DNA of 64,000 nucleotides, from NCBI GenBank assembly GCA_016712105.1, contig JADJRU010000001.1, positions 248,001 to 312,000 of the forward strand, written 5' to 3'. The notes beneath the pieces were generated by a model. The model saw only the letters and a list, made by a program, of their open reading frames with translations, was not told the DNA's origin and did not search any database. This document shows, piece by piece, positions 15,872-24,052 of the stretch; within the stretch, counting starts at the first letter, position 1, and the number at the start of each line of letters is the position of its first letter. The translations under genes and the position numbers were made by a program. Source of the DNA: Ahniella sp. (lineage in GTDB: Bacteria; Pseudomonadota; Gammaproteobacteria; Xanthomonadales; Ahniellaceae).

Positions 15872-17734
15872 TCAGATCGCGAGCTTGTTGATCTTGCGAC
15901 GACCGCTGTAGATCAGCGACGCGAAACCGTGGGATGCCGAAACGGCGGTGTACATCGACGTGATGATGCCGACGCAGAGTGCAACCGCGAAGCCCTTGAT
16001 CGGGCCAGAGCCGAAGAAGCTCATGGCCAAGCCAGCAAGCAATGCCGTGATGTTCGCGTCCCAGATGGTGCCGGTGGCCTTTTCATAACCCGCCTGGATA
16101 CTGGCCAGCGGTGATGATCCCGCTCGCAATTCCTCTCGGATACGTTCGTTGATCAGCACGTTCGCGTCGACCGACATGCCGATGGTCAGCGCCAGACCGG
16201 CAAGGCCCGGCAGTGTCAGCGTGGCGCCGAGGAAGCCCATGATGGCGATGACCAGCAACATGTTGAGCAGCAGCGCCAGGTTCGTGACGATGCCGAACAT
16301 CTTGTAGTAGACGACGAAGAAGATCATCACGAACACGAACGAGAACGTGACGGCCATGACGCCGGCGCGGATGTTCGAGGCACCCAGGCTCGGACCGATG
16401 ACCCGTTCCTCGACAATGGCGATCGGTGCCGAGAACGAACCGGCGCGCAGGTTCATCGCCAGATCGGTCGCTTCCTGCATCGAACCCAGGCCCGTGGTCT
16501 GGAAGGTCTTGCCGAACGGCTCCTTGACGCGTGCCGAGTTGATCACTCGCTCGCGCTTTTCGAACACCAGTTCTCTGGTGCCATCCGGCTTCTCGCGCCA
16601 CTTGGCGATCGACTCGACGAACAGCACGGCCATCGGCTGGCCGACGTTGTCCTGAGTGAACGCGAACATCTTCTTGGCGCCGATGTCGTCAAGCGTGACC
16701 GACACAGCGGGGGTGCCGTCTTCGCTGATCTGGCTGGTCGCATTGATCAGTTGTTCGCCGGTGGCGATCGGACGGCGGTTCAGCAGGTACATCGAACCAT
16801 CGGGATTTTCATACAGGCGGTAACCCGCTGGGACTTGCCCGGAGTTCTTGGCCTCGAAGCCCTGAACCGTGCGGTGCACCTGACGGTATTCCAGCGTGGC
16901 GGTCGAACCGATCGAGCGTTTGGCCTGTTCGACGTCCTGGACACCCGGAAGGTCGATCGCGATTCGTGACGCGCCCTGGCGCTGGATGACCGGCTCGGTC
17001 AAACCGATCGAGTTCAGACGGTTACGCAGCGTCGACAGGTTCTGGTCGATGGCGCGGGTCATGGCCGCAGCCTGCTCTTCCGGACGGATCTCGGCGACGA
17101 TCGGGAAACCGGCATCGGTGGGCGGGATTTCGGTGAGCTTCAGGCCAAGGAAGTTGACCGTCAGTTCGCCAAAAGCGCGATTGCGGTCTTCGTCGGTCTT
17201 GAAGGTCATCGAGATACCCTGCGGCGACTCGGCGACGCGGGCAGACAACTTGCGATCCTTCAGCGTGGTGCGCAGGTCGGACAGGTAACGTTCGACATTC
17301 TGCTTGCGCACCTCGGAGGCATCAATTTCAGCCAGGAAGTGGACGCCACCCTGAAGGTCGAGACCGAGGGTCATCGGCTTGGCGCGAATTGCGGTCAGCC
17401 AGGACGGCACGGTGGGTGCCAGGTCAAGCGAGACGACATAGTTATCGCCCAGTTCGCGGGCCACCGCTTCGCGTGCGGCCTGCTGCTGGTCGGCTGCCAC
17501 CAGGCGAGCCGTGATGCGGCCCTCGGTGCGCTCGAGCCGCTTGATCGCAAACTTGTCGCGTTCCAGCGCCAGCTTGACCTTTTCTTCGGTCGCGGCCTCG
17601 ATCACCGTGCCGTTCTGGCCGGACACACGGATCGCCGGGTCCTTCTGGAACAGGTTGGGGATCGAGTAGATCAGGGACAGGACCGTCAGGATGACGATCA
17701 GGATTTTCTGCCAACGTGGAATGTCGTAGCTCAT
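15872..17734 (-). CDS. secD: protein translocase subunit SecD
   Basis: A 620-residue RND-family partner of SecF. The first helix (~10-28) ends with YSIPNLF; GLDLQGGVHFLAEID marks the start of the P1 region; a long periplasmic domain follows. Five C-terminal helices include GLAGLALTIGMSVDANVLINERIREEL, given here by its position ~500-527. The protein contains the usual proton-relay aspartate in GMSVDANV. Length matches E. coli SecD (615). It lies 22 bp after yajC in the same operon. Confidence 0.96.
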   Translation of the reverse strand: MSYDIPRWQKILIVILTVLSLIYSIPNLFQKDPAIRVSGQNGTVIEAATEEKVKLALERDKFAIKRLERTEGRITARLVAADQQQAAREAVARELGDNYVVSLDLAPTVPSWLTAIRAKPMTLGLDLQGGVHFLAEIDASEVRKQNVERYLSDLRTTLKDRKLSARVAESPQGISMTFKTDEDRNRAFGELTVNFLGLKLTEIPPTDAGFPIVAEIRPEEQAAAMTRAIDQNLSTLRNRLNSIGLTEPVIQRQGASRIAIDLPGVQDVEQAKRSIGSTATLEYRQVHRTVQGFEAKNSGQVPAGYRLYENPDGSMYLLNRRPIATGEQLINATSQISEDGTPAVSVTLDDIGAKKMFAFTQDNVGQPMAVLFVESIAKWREKPDGTRELVFEKRERVINSARVKEPFGKTFQTTGLGSMQEATDLAMNLRAGSFSAPIAIVEERVIGPSLGASNIRAGVMAVTFSFVFVMIFFVVYYKMFGIVTNLALLLNMLLVIAIMGFLGATLTLPGLAGLALTIGMSVDANVLINERIREELRAGSSPLASIQAGYEKATGTIWDANITALLAGLAMSFFGSGPIKGFAVALCVGIITSMYTAVSASHGFASLIYSGRRKINKLAI

Positions 17735-17756
17735 GGGCTTCGTCTCGACCGGCGGG

Positions 17757-18089
17757 TCAGGAGGACTTCAAGGTGCCTTTCGGCAGGACGGCAGCAACCG
17801 CATGGCGCTGAACCTTGATCTGGGTGTTCGCGGCAATCTCGACCGTGATGAAGGCATCACCGATGTCGAGCACCCGACCACCGATACCGCCGGACGTGAC
17901 GATTTCATCGCCCTTGGCCAGGGCCTCGATCATGGAGCGATGTTCCTTGGCGCGCTTCATCTGCGGGCGGATGGCGACGAAGTACATCACGCCGAACATC
18001 ACCAGCATCATGATCATGAACGACATCGGGCTATCACCAGGCGCAGCACCAGCCGCCTGTGCAGAGGCATCAGCAATGAAAAAACTCAT
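17757..18089 (-). CDS. yajC: preprotein translocase accessory subunit YajC
   Basis: A 110-residue single-pass membrane protein of the SecDF-YajC complex. A short N-terminal segment (MSFFIADASAQAAG) is followed by a hydrophobic helix at ~22-42 (MIMMLVMFGVMYFVAIRPQ, the typical YajC pattern RPQMKR) and a basic/soluble tail with GDEIVTSGGIGGRV. The ATG at 18089 was chosen because it gives the standard N-terminus; an upstream ATG would add 15 unrelated residues. A 100-bp gap separates it from tgt. Confidence 0.94.
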   Translation of the reverse strand: MSFFIADASAQAAGAAPGDSPMSFMIMMLVMFGVMYFVAIRPQMKRAKEHRSMIEALAKGDEIVTSGGIGGRVLDIGDAFITVEIAANTQIKVQRHAVAAVLPKGTLKSS

Positions 18090-18189
18090 GGATTGTTTCC
18101 GTATTGGGGCAGCCTTGTGGGCCAACCCGGTCAAAAGAACGGCAGATTATGCCACGCGGACCAAGGCTTGGGGGGCCGACTGGGGGTTT

Positions 18190-19302
18190 TCAAGCCTCCG
18201 AAGGCACCCGGGCGGCGTAAAAGGACTCGGCGAAAGCCGCGAACTCACCCCGCTCCAGGGCGCCGCGGATGCCCGCCATGAGCTCCTGGTAGTAATGCAG
18301 GTTGTGAATCGTGGCGAGCGTCGAATAGAGCATTTCCTTGCAGCGATCCAGATGCCGCAGGTAGGCGCGTGAGTAATGCCGACAGGTGTAACAGGTGCAT
18401 TCGGGGTCGATCGGCGCGGTATCCAGCTCGTATCGGGCATTGCGGATCCGAACCTGCCCGAACCGTGTGAACAGGTGCCCATTCCGGGCATTTCGCGTGG
18501 GCATGACACAGTCGAACATGTCGACGCCGCGGCGCACGGCTTCGATCAGGTCTTCCGGCTTGCCAACACCCATCAGGTACCGCGGGGCGGCGTCCGGCAG
18601 GTGCGGCACGGTCTCGTCGAGGATGTGTTCGCGTTCGGGCGCCGGCTCGCCGACACTGAGCCCACCAATGGCGTAACCGTGGAACCCGAGTTCGGTCAGC
18701 ACGGCCGCCGACCGTGCGCGTAATGCCGGAAACATCCCACCTTGGACAATACCGAACAGGGCATTCGGATTGCCCTCGAAGGCGCGTTTGCTGCGTTCGG
18801 CCCAGGCCAGCGACAGCTCCATGGACTTTCGCGCTTCCGGCTCGGTGGCCGGGTACGGCGTACATTCGTCGAAGATCATGACGATGTCGGAATTCAGCGC
18901 ACGCTGGATGCGCATCGACTCTTCAGGCGACAGGAATACGCGCCGACCGTCGACCGGCGACGCAAAATGAACCCCTTCCGGCGTGATCTTGCGGCGCTCG
19001 GCCAGTGACCAGACCTGGAATCCACCGGAATCGGTCAGGATCGGCTTGTCCCAGCCAATGAACCCGTGCAGACCACCATGCGCCTCGATGACGTCGGTAC
19101 CGGGCCGCAGCCACAGGTGGAAGGTGTTGCCCAGAATGATCTCGGCGCCCAGCTCGGCGACCTGATGTGGCGTGACTGCCTTGACCGACCCGTAGGTACC
19201 GACCGGCATGAATGCCGGCGTTTCCACGGTGCCGCGCTCGAAGCGCAGCCGACCGCGTCGCGAGGCACCCTCGCGATGGGAAATCTCGAACGTCATGCCC
19301 AT
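18190..19302 (-). CDS. tgt: queuine tRNA-ribosyltransferase
   Basis: A 370-residue enzyme that exchanges guanine 34 for preQ1 in GUN-anticodon tRNAs, leading to queuosine. The active-site aspartates lie in LTDSGGFQVWSL and MFDCVMPTRNARNGHLF. The zinc site is CTCYTCRHYSRAYLRHL (three Cys and one His). The start used gives MGMTFEISHREG; the second Met is equally possible. Position at the head of yajC-secDF is the standard gammaproteobacterial arrangement. lipA ends 2 bp upstream of its start region, so the lip genes may be read into it. Confidence 0.96.
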   Translation of the reverse strand: MGMTFEISHREGASRRGRLRFERGTVETPAFMPVGTYGSVKAVTPHQVAELGAEIILGNTFHLWLRPGTDVIEAHGGLHGFIGWDKPILTDSGGFQVWSLAERRKITPEGVHFASPVDGRRVFLSPEESMRIQRALNSDIVMIFDECTPYPATEPEARKSMELSLAWAERSKRAFEGNPNALFGIVQGGMFPALRARSAAVLTELGFHGYAIGGLSVGEPAPEREHILDETVPHLPDAAPRYLMGVGKPEDLIEAVRRGVDMFDCVMPTRNARNGHLFTRFGQVRIRNARYELDTAPIDPECTCYTCRHYSRAYLRHLDRCKEMLYSTLATIHNLHYYQELMAGIRGALERGEFAAFAESFYAARVPSEA

Positions 19303-19304
19303 GG

Positions 19305-20315
19305 TCAGACGCCAGCCTCGTGCGCCATCTGATCAGCGTGGTACGACGACCGCACCATCGGGCCGGACGCAACATGGCGGAAGCCCATCGCGTAGCCCTG
19401 TTCCTCGAAGAACTTGAACTCGTCCGGAGTCCAGTACTTCATGACCGGGTGGTGATGTTTGGACGGCTGCAGGTATTGCCCGATCGTGATCATGTCCACT
19501 TCGTGCGCACGCAGGTCGCGCATCGCACCGAGCACTTGGTCCTGTTCTTCACCGAGGCCGAGCATGATGCCGGACTTGGTCGGCACGCCGGGATGTTCGT
19601 CCTTGAACTGCTTGAGCAGGCGCAAGGACCAGTCGTAATCGGCACCCGGACGCACTTCGCGATACAGCTCGCGGACGGTTTCCAGGTTGTGGTTGAAGAC
19701 ATCGGGTGGCGTGTCGCGCATCGCTTCGAGCGCACGTTCCATGCGGCCCTTGCCGCGGAAATCAGGCGTGAGAATCTCGATCTGGATACCCGGGCTCAGG
19801 GTGCGGGTCTCGCGGATACAGGCGGCAAAGTGGGCGGCACCGCCATCGACCAGATCGTCCCGATCGACCGACGTGATGACCACGTAACGCAGCTTCATGT
19901 CGGCGATCGTGCGCGCCAGGTTGCCCGGCTCGTGGGCGTCTGGCGGCTTCGGTCGGCCATGGGCGACATCACAGAACGAACAGCGCCGCGTGCAGACTTC
20001 GCCGAGGATCATGAACGTGGCCGTGCCTTTCGAAAAGCACTCGTGGATATTCGGACACGAGGCTTCTTCGCACACGGTGACGAGTGCGTTCTGGCGCAGT
20101 TTGCTCTTGAGCTCCTGCACGGCATTCGTGCTCGGCAATCGCACACGGATCCAGTCCGGCTTGCGCAGTAGCGGCTTGCTGGCGTCAAACGTGACCGGGT
20201 TGCGCGCGATCTTGTCGGCCGCGAGTTGTTTCTCTCCGGCGACCAGCGACGACGGTGCGTCAACCAGGTTCAGCGGGATGATTTTCGGCGAGGGGTTGGC
20301 TGGCTGCTGGCTCAT
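19305..20315 (-). CDS. lipA: lipoyl synthase
   Basis: A 336-residue radical-SAM enzyme that inserts two sulfurs into protein-bound octanoyl groups. Both clusters are visible: the auxiliary cluster ligands in CEEASCPNIHECF and the radical-SAM CxxxCxxC in CTRRCSFCDVAHG. The conserved C-terminal RSSYHAD segment supplies the serine ligand. Length is normal. Its start overlaps the lipB stop (ATGA type), giving a ybeD-lipB-lipA operon as in E. coli. Confidence 0.97.
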   Translation of the reverse strand: MSQQPANPSPKIIPLNLVDAPSSLVAGEKQLAADKIARNPVTFDASKPLLRKPDWIRVRLPSTNAVQELKSKLRQNALVTVCEEASCPNIHECFSKGTATFMILGEVCTRRCSFCDVAHGRPKPPDAHEPGNLARTIADMKLRYVVITSVDRDDLVDGGAAHFAACIRETRTLSPGIQIEILTPDFRGKGRMERALEAMRDTPPDVFNHNLETVRELYREVRPGADYDWSLRLLKQFKDEHPGVPTKSGIMLGLGEEQDQVLGAMRDLRAHEVDMITIGQYLQPSKHHHPVMKYWTPDEFKFFEEQGYAMGFRHVASGPMVRSSYHADQMAHEAGV

Positions 20316-20962
20316 GGGGCGGTCGGGGGCTCTTGGACAAGCCCGAATTGCTGTTCGATGTGGGCAACCAGCACCGGTTTGACGGCGGCGAGGTCGGCGA
20401 TACCCGCGCAGTCTAGCAGTTGGGTGACGGCCAGCCCTTGAAACCCGCAGGGATTGATCCGCGCGAACGGCTCCAGGTCCATGTTGATGTTGAACGCCAA
20501 ACCGTGAAATGAGCAGCCGCGACGGACCCGCAGACCCAGCGCTGCGACTTTGGCGGCACCGACATAAACCCCGGGGGCACCGTCACGCCGCTCGGCGACC
20601 ACGCCAAAATGAGCCATGGTGTCGATCAGCGCCTGTTCGATGCGGAACACCAGGGCTTTGACGCCAATGCCCATCCGACGCAGATCGAACAAGGGATAGG
20701 CCACGATCTGACCCGGCCCGTGGTACGTCACCTGCCCACCGCGATCGACCTGCACCACCGGAATATGCCCTGGCGCCAGCACATGCTCGGCCTTGCCGGC
20801 CTGCCCTTGCGTGAAGACCGGCTCGTGTTCGACCAGCCAGAGTTCGTCGGTAGTCTGTTCACCACGCTGGTCCGTGAAGGCCTGCATGGCGCGCCAGACC
20901 GGCTCATAGTCGCGCCGACCCAGATCGACCACCCGCACGGGGCGGGGGCTCAGAGTGTCCAC
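20312..20962 (-). CDS. lipB: octanoyl-[ACP]:protein N-octanoyltransferase
   Basis: A 216-residue transferase that moves octanoate from ACP to lipoyl domains. Conserved elements are VEHEPVFTQGQAG, VDRGGQVTYHGPGQIVAY, GAAKVAALGLRVRRGCSFHG (Lys/Cys region) and the catalytic cysteine in INPCGFQGLAVTQL. The open frame starts at ATG 20962, so its first codons overlap the ybeD 3' end by 13 bp. The product works directly with lipA next door. Confidence 0.95.
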   Translation of the reverse strand: MDTLSPRPVRVVDLGRRDYEPVWRAMQAFTDQRGEQTTDELWLVEHEPVFTQGQAGKAEHVLAPGHIPVVQVDRGGQVTYHGPGQIVAYPLFDLRRMGIGVKALVFRIEQALIDTMAHFGVVAERRDGAPGVYVGAAKVAALGLRVRRGCSFHGLAFNINMDLEPFARINPCGFQGLAVTQLLDCAGIADLAAVKPVLVAHIEQQFGLVQEPPTAP

Positions 20963-21225
20963 TTGACTGCCGGGTGCGCCTTCAGGACTTCGTGTACACG
21001 GTCGTAATGGGCACGGTCAGGACACAGGAAGCTGATGCTGACGGCGTTGAAGTTGCCCTTGCTGGACGGTCGGGTGCGCAAGGACGCAGTCAGCGCCGTC
21101 ACGCCGGCTTCGGCCAGCACAGCGGCAATCTGGGTTTCAAACGCCGCTTCGGCGTACGCGAACGCGGTCACCTCGAAGGTGCCGGGAAAGCTGAAGCCGC
21201 GGGTTTCGGTATCGGGAGGGTTCAT
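20950..21225 (-). CDS. ybeD: YbeD family protein (DUF493)
   Basis: A 91-residue protein of the small ACT-like YbeD family, found upstream of lipB across Gammaproteobacteria. Recognisable segments are FSFPGTFEVTAFAYAE, RPSSKGNFNAVSISFLC and the C-terminal LKAHPAVKWTL. The ATG at 21225 gives the normal length; an upstream in-frame ATG would add 22 residues reaching into the divergent fbp promoter region. The function is not established, though the family is thought to be regulatory. Confidence 0.9.
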   Translation of the reverse strand: MNPPDTETRGFSFPGTFEVTAFAYAEAAFETQIAAVLAEAGVTALTASLRTRPSSKGNFNAVSISFLCPDRAHYDRVHEVLKAHPAVKWTL

Positions 21226-21306
21226 CGGCCCATTTTGGGGGCGTCTACCCTGAGGTTCAAGGGACCGGGCATGCGACACTATGCGGATCACCCGACCGGA
21301 GCCGCC

Positions 21307-22311
21307 ATGAAAGCCATCTCACTGTCCCGTTACCTGATTGAAGAACAACGCGCCAAGGGCAAGATTCCGGCCGACCTGCGCCTGTTGGTCGAAGTGGTCG
21401 CCCGCGCCTGCAAGTCGATTTCGGTAGCGGTCAACAAGGGCGCCCTGGGTGGCGTGCTCGGGAATGTCGGCACGGTGAACGTTCAGGGCGAGGCCCAGAA
21501 GAAGCTCGACGTGCTGTCGAATGAAATCCTGCTCGAAGCGAACGAATGGGGTGGCCATCTGGCCGCCATCGCGTCCGAAGAAATGGACGATCCGCATCCG
21601 ATCCCGCACCGATACCCGAAAGGTGAATACCTGCTCGTGTTCGATCCGCTGGACGGCTCGTCGAACATCGATGTGAACGTGGCGGTCGGCACGATCTTTT
21701 CGGTGTTGCGTTGCCCGGATGGTGTCACCGAACCGGAACCCGAACATTTCCTGCAACCCGGCACACGCCAGGTCGCGGCGGGTTACTGCATTTATGGACC
21801 GAGCACGATCCTGGTCCTGACGGTCGGTGATGGCACGGTGGTGTTCACGCTCGATCGCGAACTGGGCAGTTTCATGCTGACGCAGGACAGCGTGCGGATT
21901 CCCGAAGACACACAGGAATTCGCGATCAACGCGTCGAACGCGCGCCACTGGGACGCGCCGGTGAAACGGTATGTCGACGAGTGCCTGGCCGGCAAGACGG
22001 GCCCGCGCGGCAAGGACTTCAACATGCGCTGGGTCGCCTCGATGGTGGCGGACGTACACCGCATCCTGACCCGTGGCGGCATCTTCATGTATCCGGTAGA
22101 TGCCAAGTGCCGCGACAAGGGCGGCCGGTTGCGCCTGATGTACGAAGCGAACCCGATGGCGTTCATCATCGAGCAAGCTGGCGGTGCCGCGACGACCGGC
22201 CACCAGCGCATCATGGACGTGCAACCGCTGGGGCTGCACCAGCGGATTTCGGTCATCCTCGGCTCGAAGCACGAAGTGGAGCGCGTGGCGCTGTATTTCC
22301 GCGAGAACTGA
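21307..22311 (+). CDS. fbp: fructose-1,6-bisphosphatase class 1
   Basis: A 334-residue gluconeogenic phosphatase. The ATG at 21307 gives MKAISLSRYLIEEQR, the normal N-terminus, although the frame is open much further upstream across the divergent ybeD region. Metal-binding and catalytic motifs are present: ASEEMDDP, VFDPLDGSSNID and GGIFMYPVDAK, with the final YEANPMAFIIEQAGG region. It is transcribed divergently from ybeD-lipB-lipA and is followed by a family B repeat. Confidence 0.96.
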   Translation: MKAISLSRYLIEEQRAKGKIPADLRLLVEVVARACKSISVAVNKGALGGVLGNVGTVNVQGEAQKKLDVLSNEILLEANEWGGHLAAIASEEMDDPHPIPHRYPKGEYLLVFDPLDGSSNIDVNVAVGTIFSVLRCPDGVTEPEPEHFLQPGTRQVAAGYCIYGPSTILVLTVGDGTVVFTLDRELGSFMLTQDSVRIPEDTQEFAINASNARHWDAPVKRYVDECLAGKTGPRGKDFNMRWVASMVADVHRILTRGGIFMYPVDAKCRDKGGRLRLMYEANPMAFIIEQAGGAATTGHQRIMDVQPLGLHQRISVILGSKHEVERVALYFREN

Positions 22312-22336
22312 AAAATCTGTCTATAGGCAATATGTT

Positions 22337-22463
22337 CTTCTCCCGCTTGCGGGAGAAGATGCCCGAAGGGCAGATGAGGGAAATCTGGCGACCAACCGCT
22401 CGAGCCCAGCCCCGCCCTCATCCGGTCCTGCGGACCACCTTCTCCCGTTTCACGGGAGAAGGG
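22337..22463. repeat. dispersed intergenic repeat, family B (full copy)
   Basis: The element opens with a CTTCTCCCGC/GCGGGAGAAG hairpin (22337-22358), then ATGCCCGAAGGGCAGATGAG and a variable centre. It continues with CCCTCATCCGGTCCTGCGGA and closes with a second TTCTCCCGTTTCACGGGAGAA hairpin at about 22441-22462. It is related to 36369-36533 (full) and 48384-48436 (right end only). Such elements are common between genes of Xanthomonadales. Confidence 0.8.
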
Positions 22464-22542
22464 AATACGGAACCCCAGCTGTCAGGCCGTTCACGGATTC
22501 GGCGTACCTGTTCGCGCCACAATGCCGCGACCGGAGGACACG

Positions 22543-24000
22543 ATGACCCGACTGATCACCTGTTTGCTGATGTTCCTGGTCGCCACACCGCTGGCGGCAC
22601 AGCAAACCTTCTACGTCGCCACCAATGGGGTCGATGCCGGCGGCAACGGCACGAACGCCCAGCCCTGGGCGACAATCACGTTTGCGCTCGACAACGTCCC
22701 CGACAACAGCCTGATCCTGGTCAAACCGGGCACCTACACGGGCCGGATCCGCATCCGCGGGAATTTTGCGCAGGGTGTGACGGTACGTTCGGAAGTGCCT
22801 TATCAAGCCCGGCTCCGGGCCGCCGAAGCGGTGCTGACGATCTACAACGACAACGCCAACATCGAAGGCATCAGCATCGAGGGTTTCGACATCGCCCACA
22901 CCGGCGCGGGTGCCGGTGCGCTGGTCGTGCAGATCCAGGACGGATTCAATCGCGAAACTCGGCGAATCACGCTGCGCGACAACATCCTGCACGACAGTTT
23001 CAACAACGACATCCTGAAGATCAACAACGGCGCGAGCGACATCCAGGTACTCGGCAACGTGTTCTACAACCAGACCGGATCCGACGAACACATCGACATC
23101 AACAGCGTCGACAACGTGCTGGTGGCTGGCAATGTGTTCTTCAACAACTTCGCCGCGAGTGGCCGAAGCAATCCCGGCAACACCGCAAGTTTTGTGGTCG
23201 TCAAGGATTCCAACGCCAGTGACGACGAATATCTCGGCGCACGCAACGTAGTCCTGCGCGGCAACGTTTTCCTGAATTGGGAGGGTTCGACGGGCAACGG
23301 CTTCATCCTGTTCGGCGAAGACGGCACAGCCAATTTCGAAGCGTTCGATTGTGTCGCCGAGAACAACCTTCTGATCGGCAACAGCGCCAACATGATGCGC
23401 TCTCCGCTGGGTGTCAAAGGCAGTCGGGACATCACGTTCCGGCACAACACGCTGGTTGGCAATCTACCGGCGAACGCTTTTGTCACCCGCATCAACCGCG
23501 AAGTCGATAACCCGCAGATCGAGGCCGTCCGGTTCGTCCACAATGTATTCAGTGACCCAACCGGCACGATGGCCGATTTCTCCGACACGCTGCCGGCTGA
23601 TCTGTCACTCGCTCGCCCCAGCAATCTTCTGCGCAATCTCTATTGGAACAATGGACAAGCCCTGCCCTTCGACGGCACCGACGTTCTGAACATCAGCGGT
23701 GATGCCACTCGCCTGGAAGCCAACCCTTTGCTGGCCGATCCAGCGGCGATCACCACACCGCACTGGCTGCCGGGAAGCAATCAATTCAACGGCGGTTTCG
23801 CACGCATTGCCGATGCGTTCCGGAGCTTGGCCGAAACGTATGGAATCCCCTCCGCCGGCAGCCTGATGCTGGGCGCCGCAACAAACGCCAGCGACAGCCC
23901 AGGCACCGATCTGCTCGGTCGCCCGCGAACACCCGGATCAGCCGCGATCGGATGCTGCGAGCGTGATGCCGGGCAATTGTTCGGCAACGGTTTCGAATAG
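22543..24000 (+). CDS. secreted right-handed parallel beta-helix protein with C-terminal LFGNGFE
   Basis: A 485-residue exported protein with a signal peptide MTRLITCLLMFLVATPLAAQ; GAGGACACG precedes the ATG at 22543. The mature part starts FYVATNGVDAGGNGTNAQPW, the usual opening of pectate-lyase-like/right-handed beta-helix proteins. It then shows repeated N-x-hydrophobic rungs (for example DNILHDSFNNDILKINNG, GNVFYNQTG, GNVFFNNF). No catalytic residues can be assigned, so the substrate, if any, is unknown. The protein ends RDAGQLFGNGFE, a terminus shared with two other secreted proteins in the window. It is convergent with the TonB-dependent receptor gene. Confidence 0.8.
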   Translation: MTRLITCLLMFLVATPLAAQQTFYVATNGVDAGGNGTNAQPWATITFALDNVPDNSLILVKPGTYTGRIRIRGNFAQGVTVRSEVPYQARLRAAEAVLTIYNDNANIEGISIEGFDIAHTGAGAGALVVQIQDGFNRETRRITLRDNILHDSFNNDILKINNGASDIQVLGNVFYNQTGSDEHIDINSVDNVLVAGNVFFNNFAASGRSNPGNTASFVVVKDSNASDDEYLGARNVVLRGNVFLNWEGSTGNGFILFGEDGTANFEAFDCVAENNLLIGNSANMMRSPLGVKGSRDITFRHNTLVGNLPANAFVTRINREVDNPQIEAVRFVHNVFSDPTGTMADFSDTLPADLSLARPSNLLRNLYWNNGQALPFDGTDVLNISGDATRLEANPLLADPAAITTPHWLPGSNQFNGGFARIADAFRSLAETYGIPSAGSLMLGAATNASDSPGTDLLGRPRTPGSAAIGCCERDAGQLFGNGFE

Positions 24001-24052
24001 AAGGCTGGGCTGACGAAGGAGGCCCAACCTGCACATCACACAGCCAAGCCAT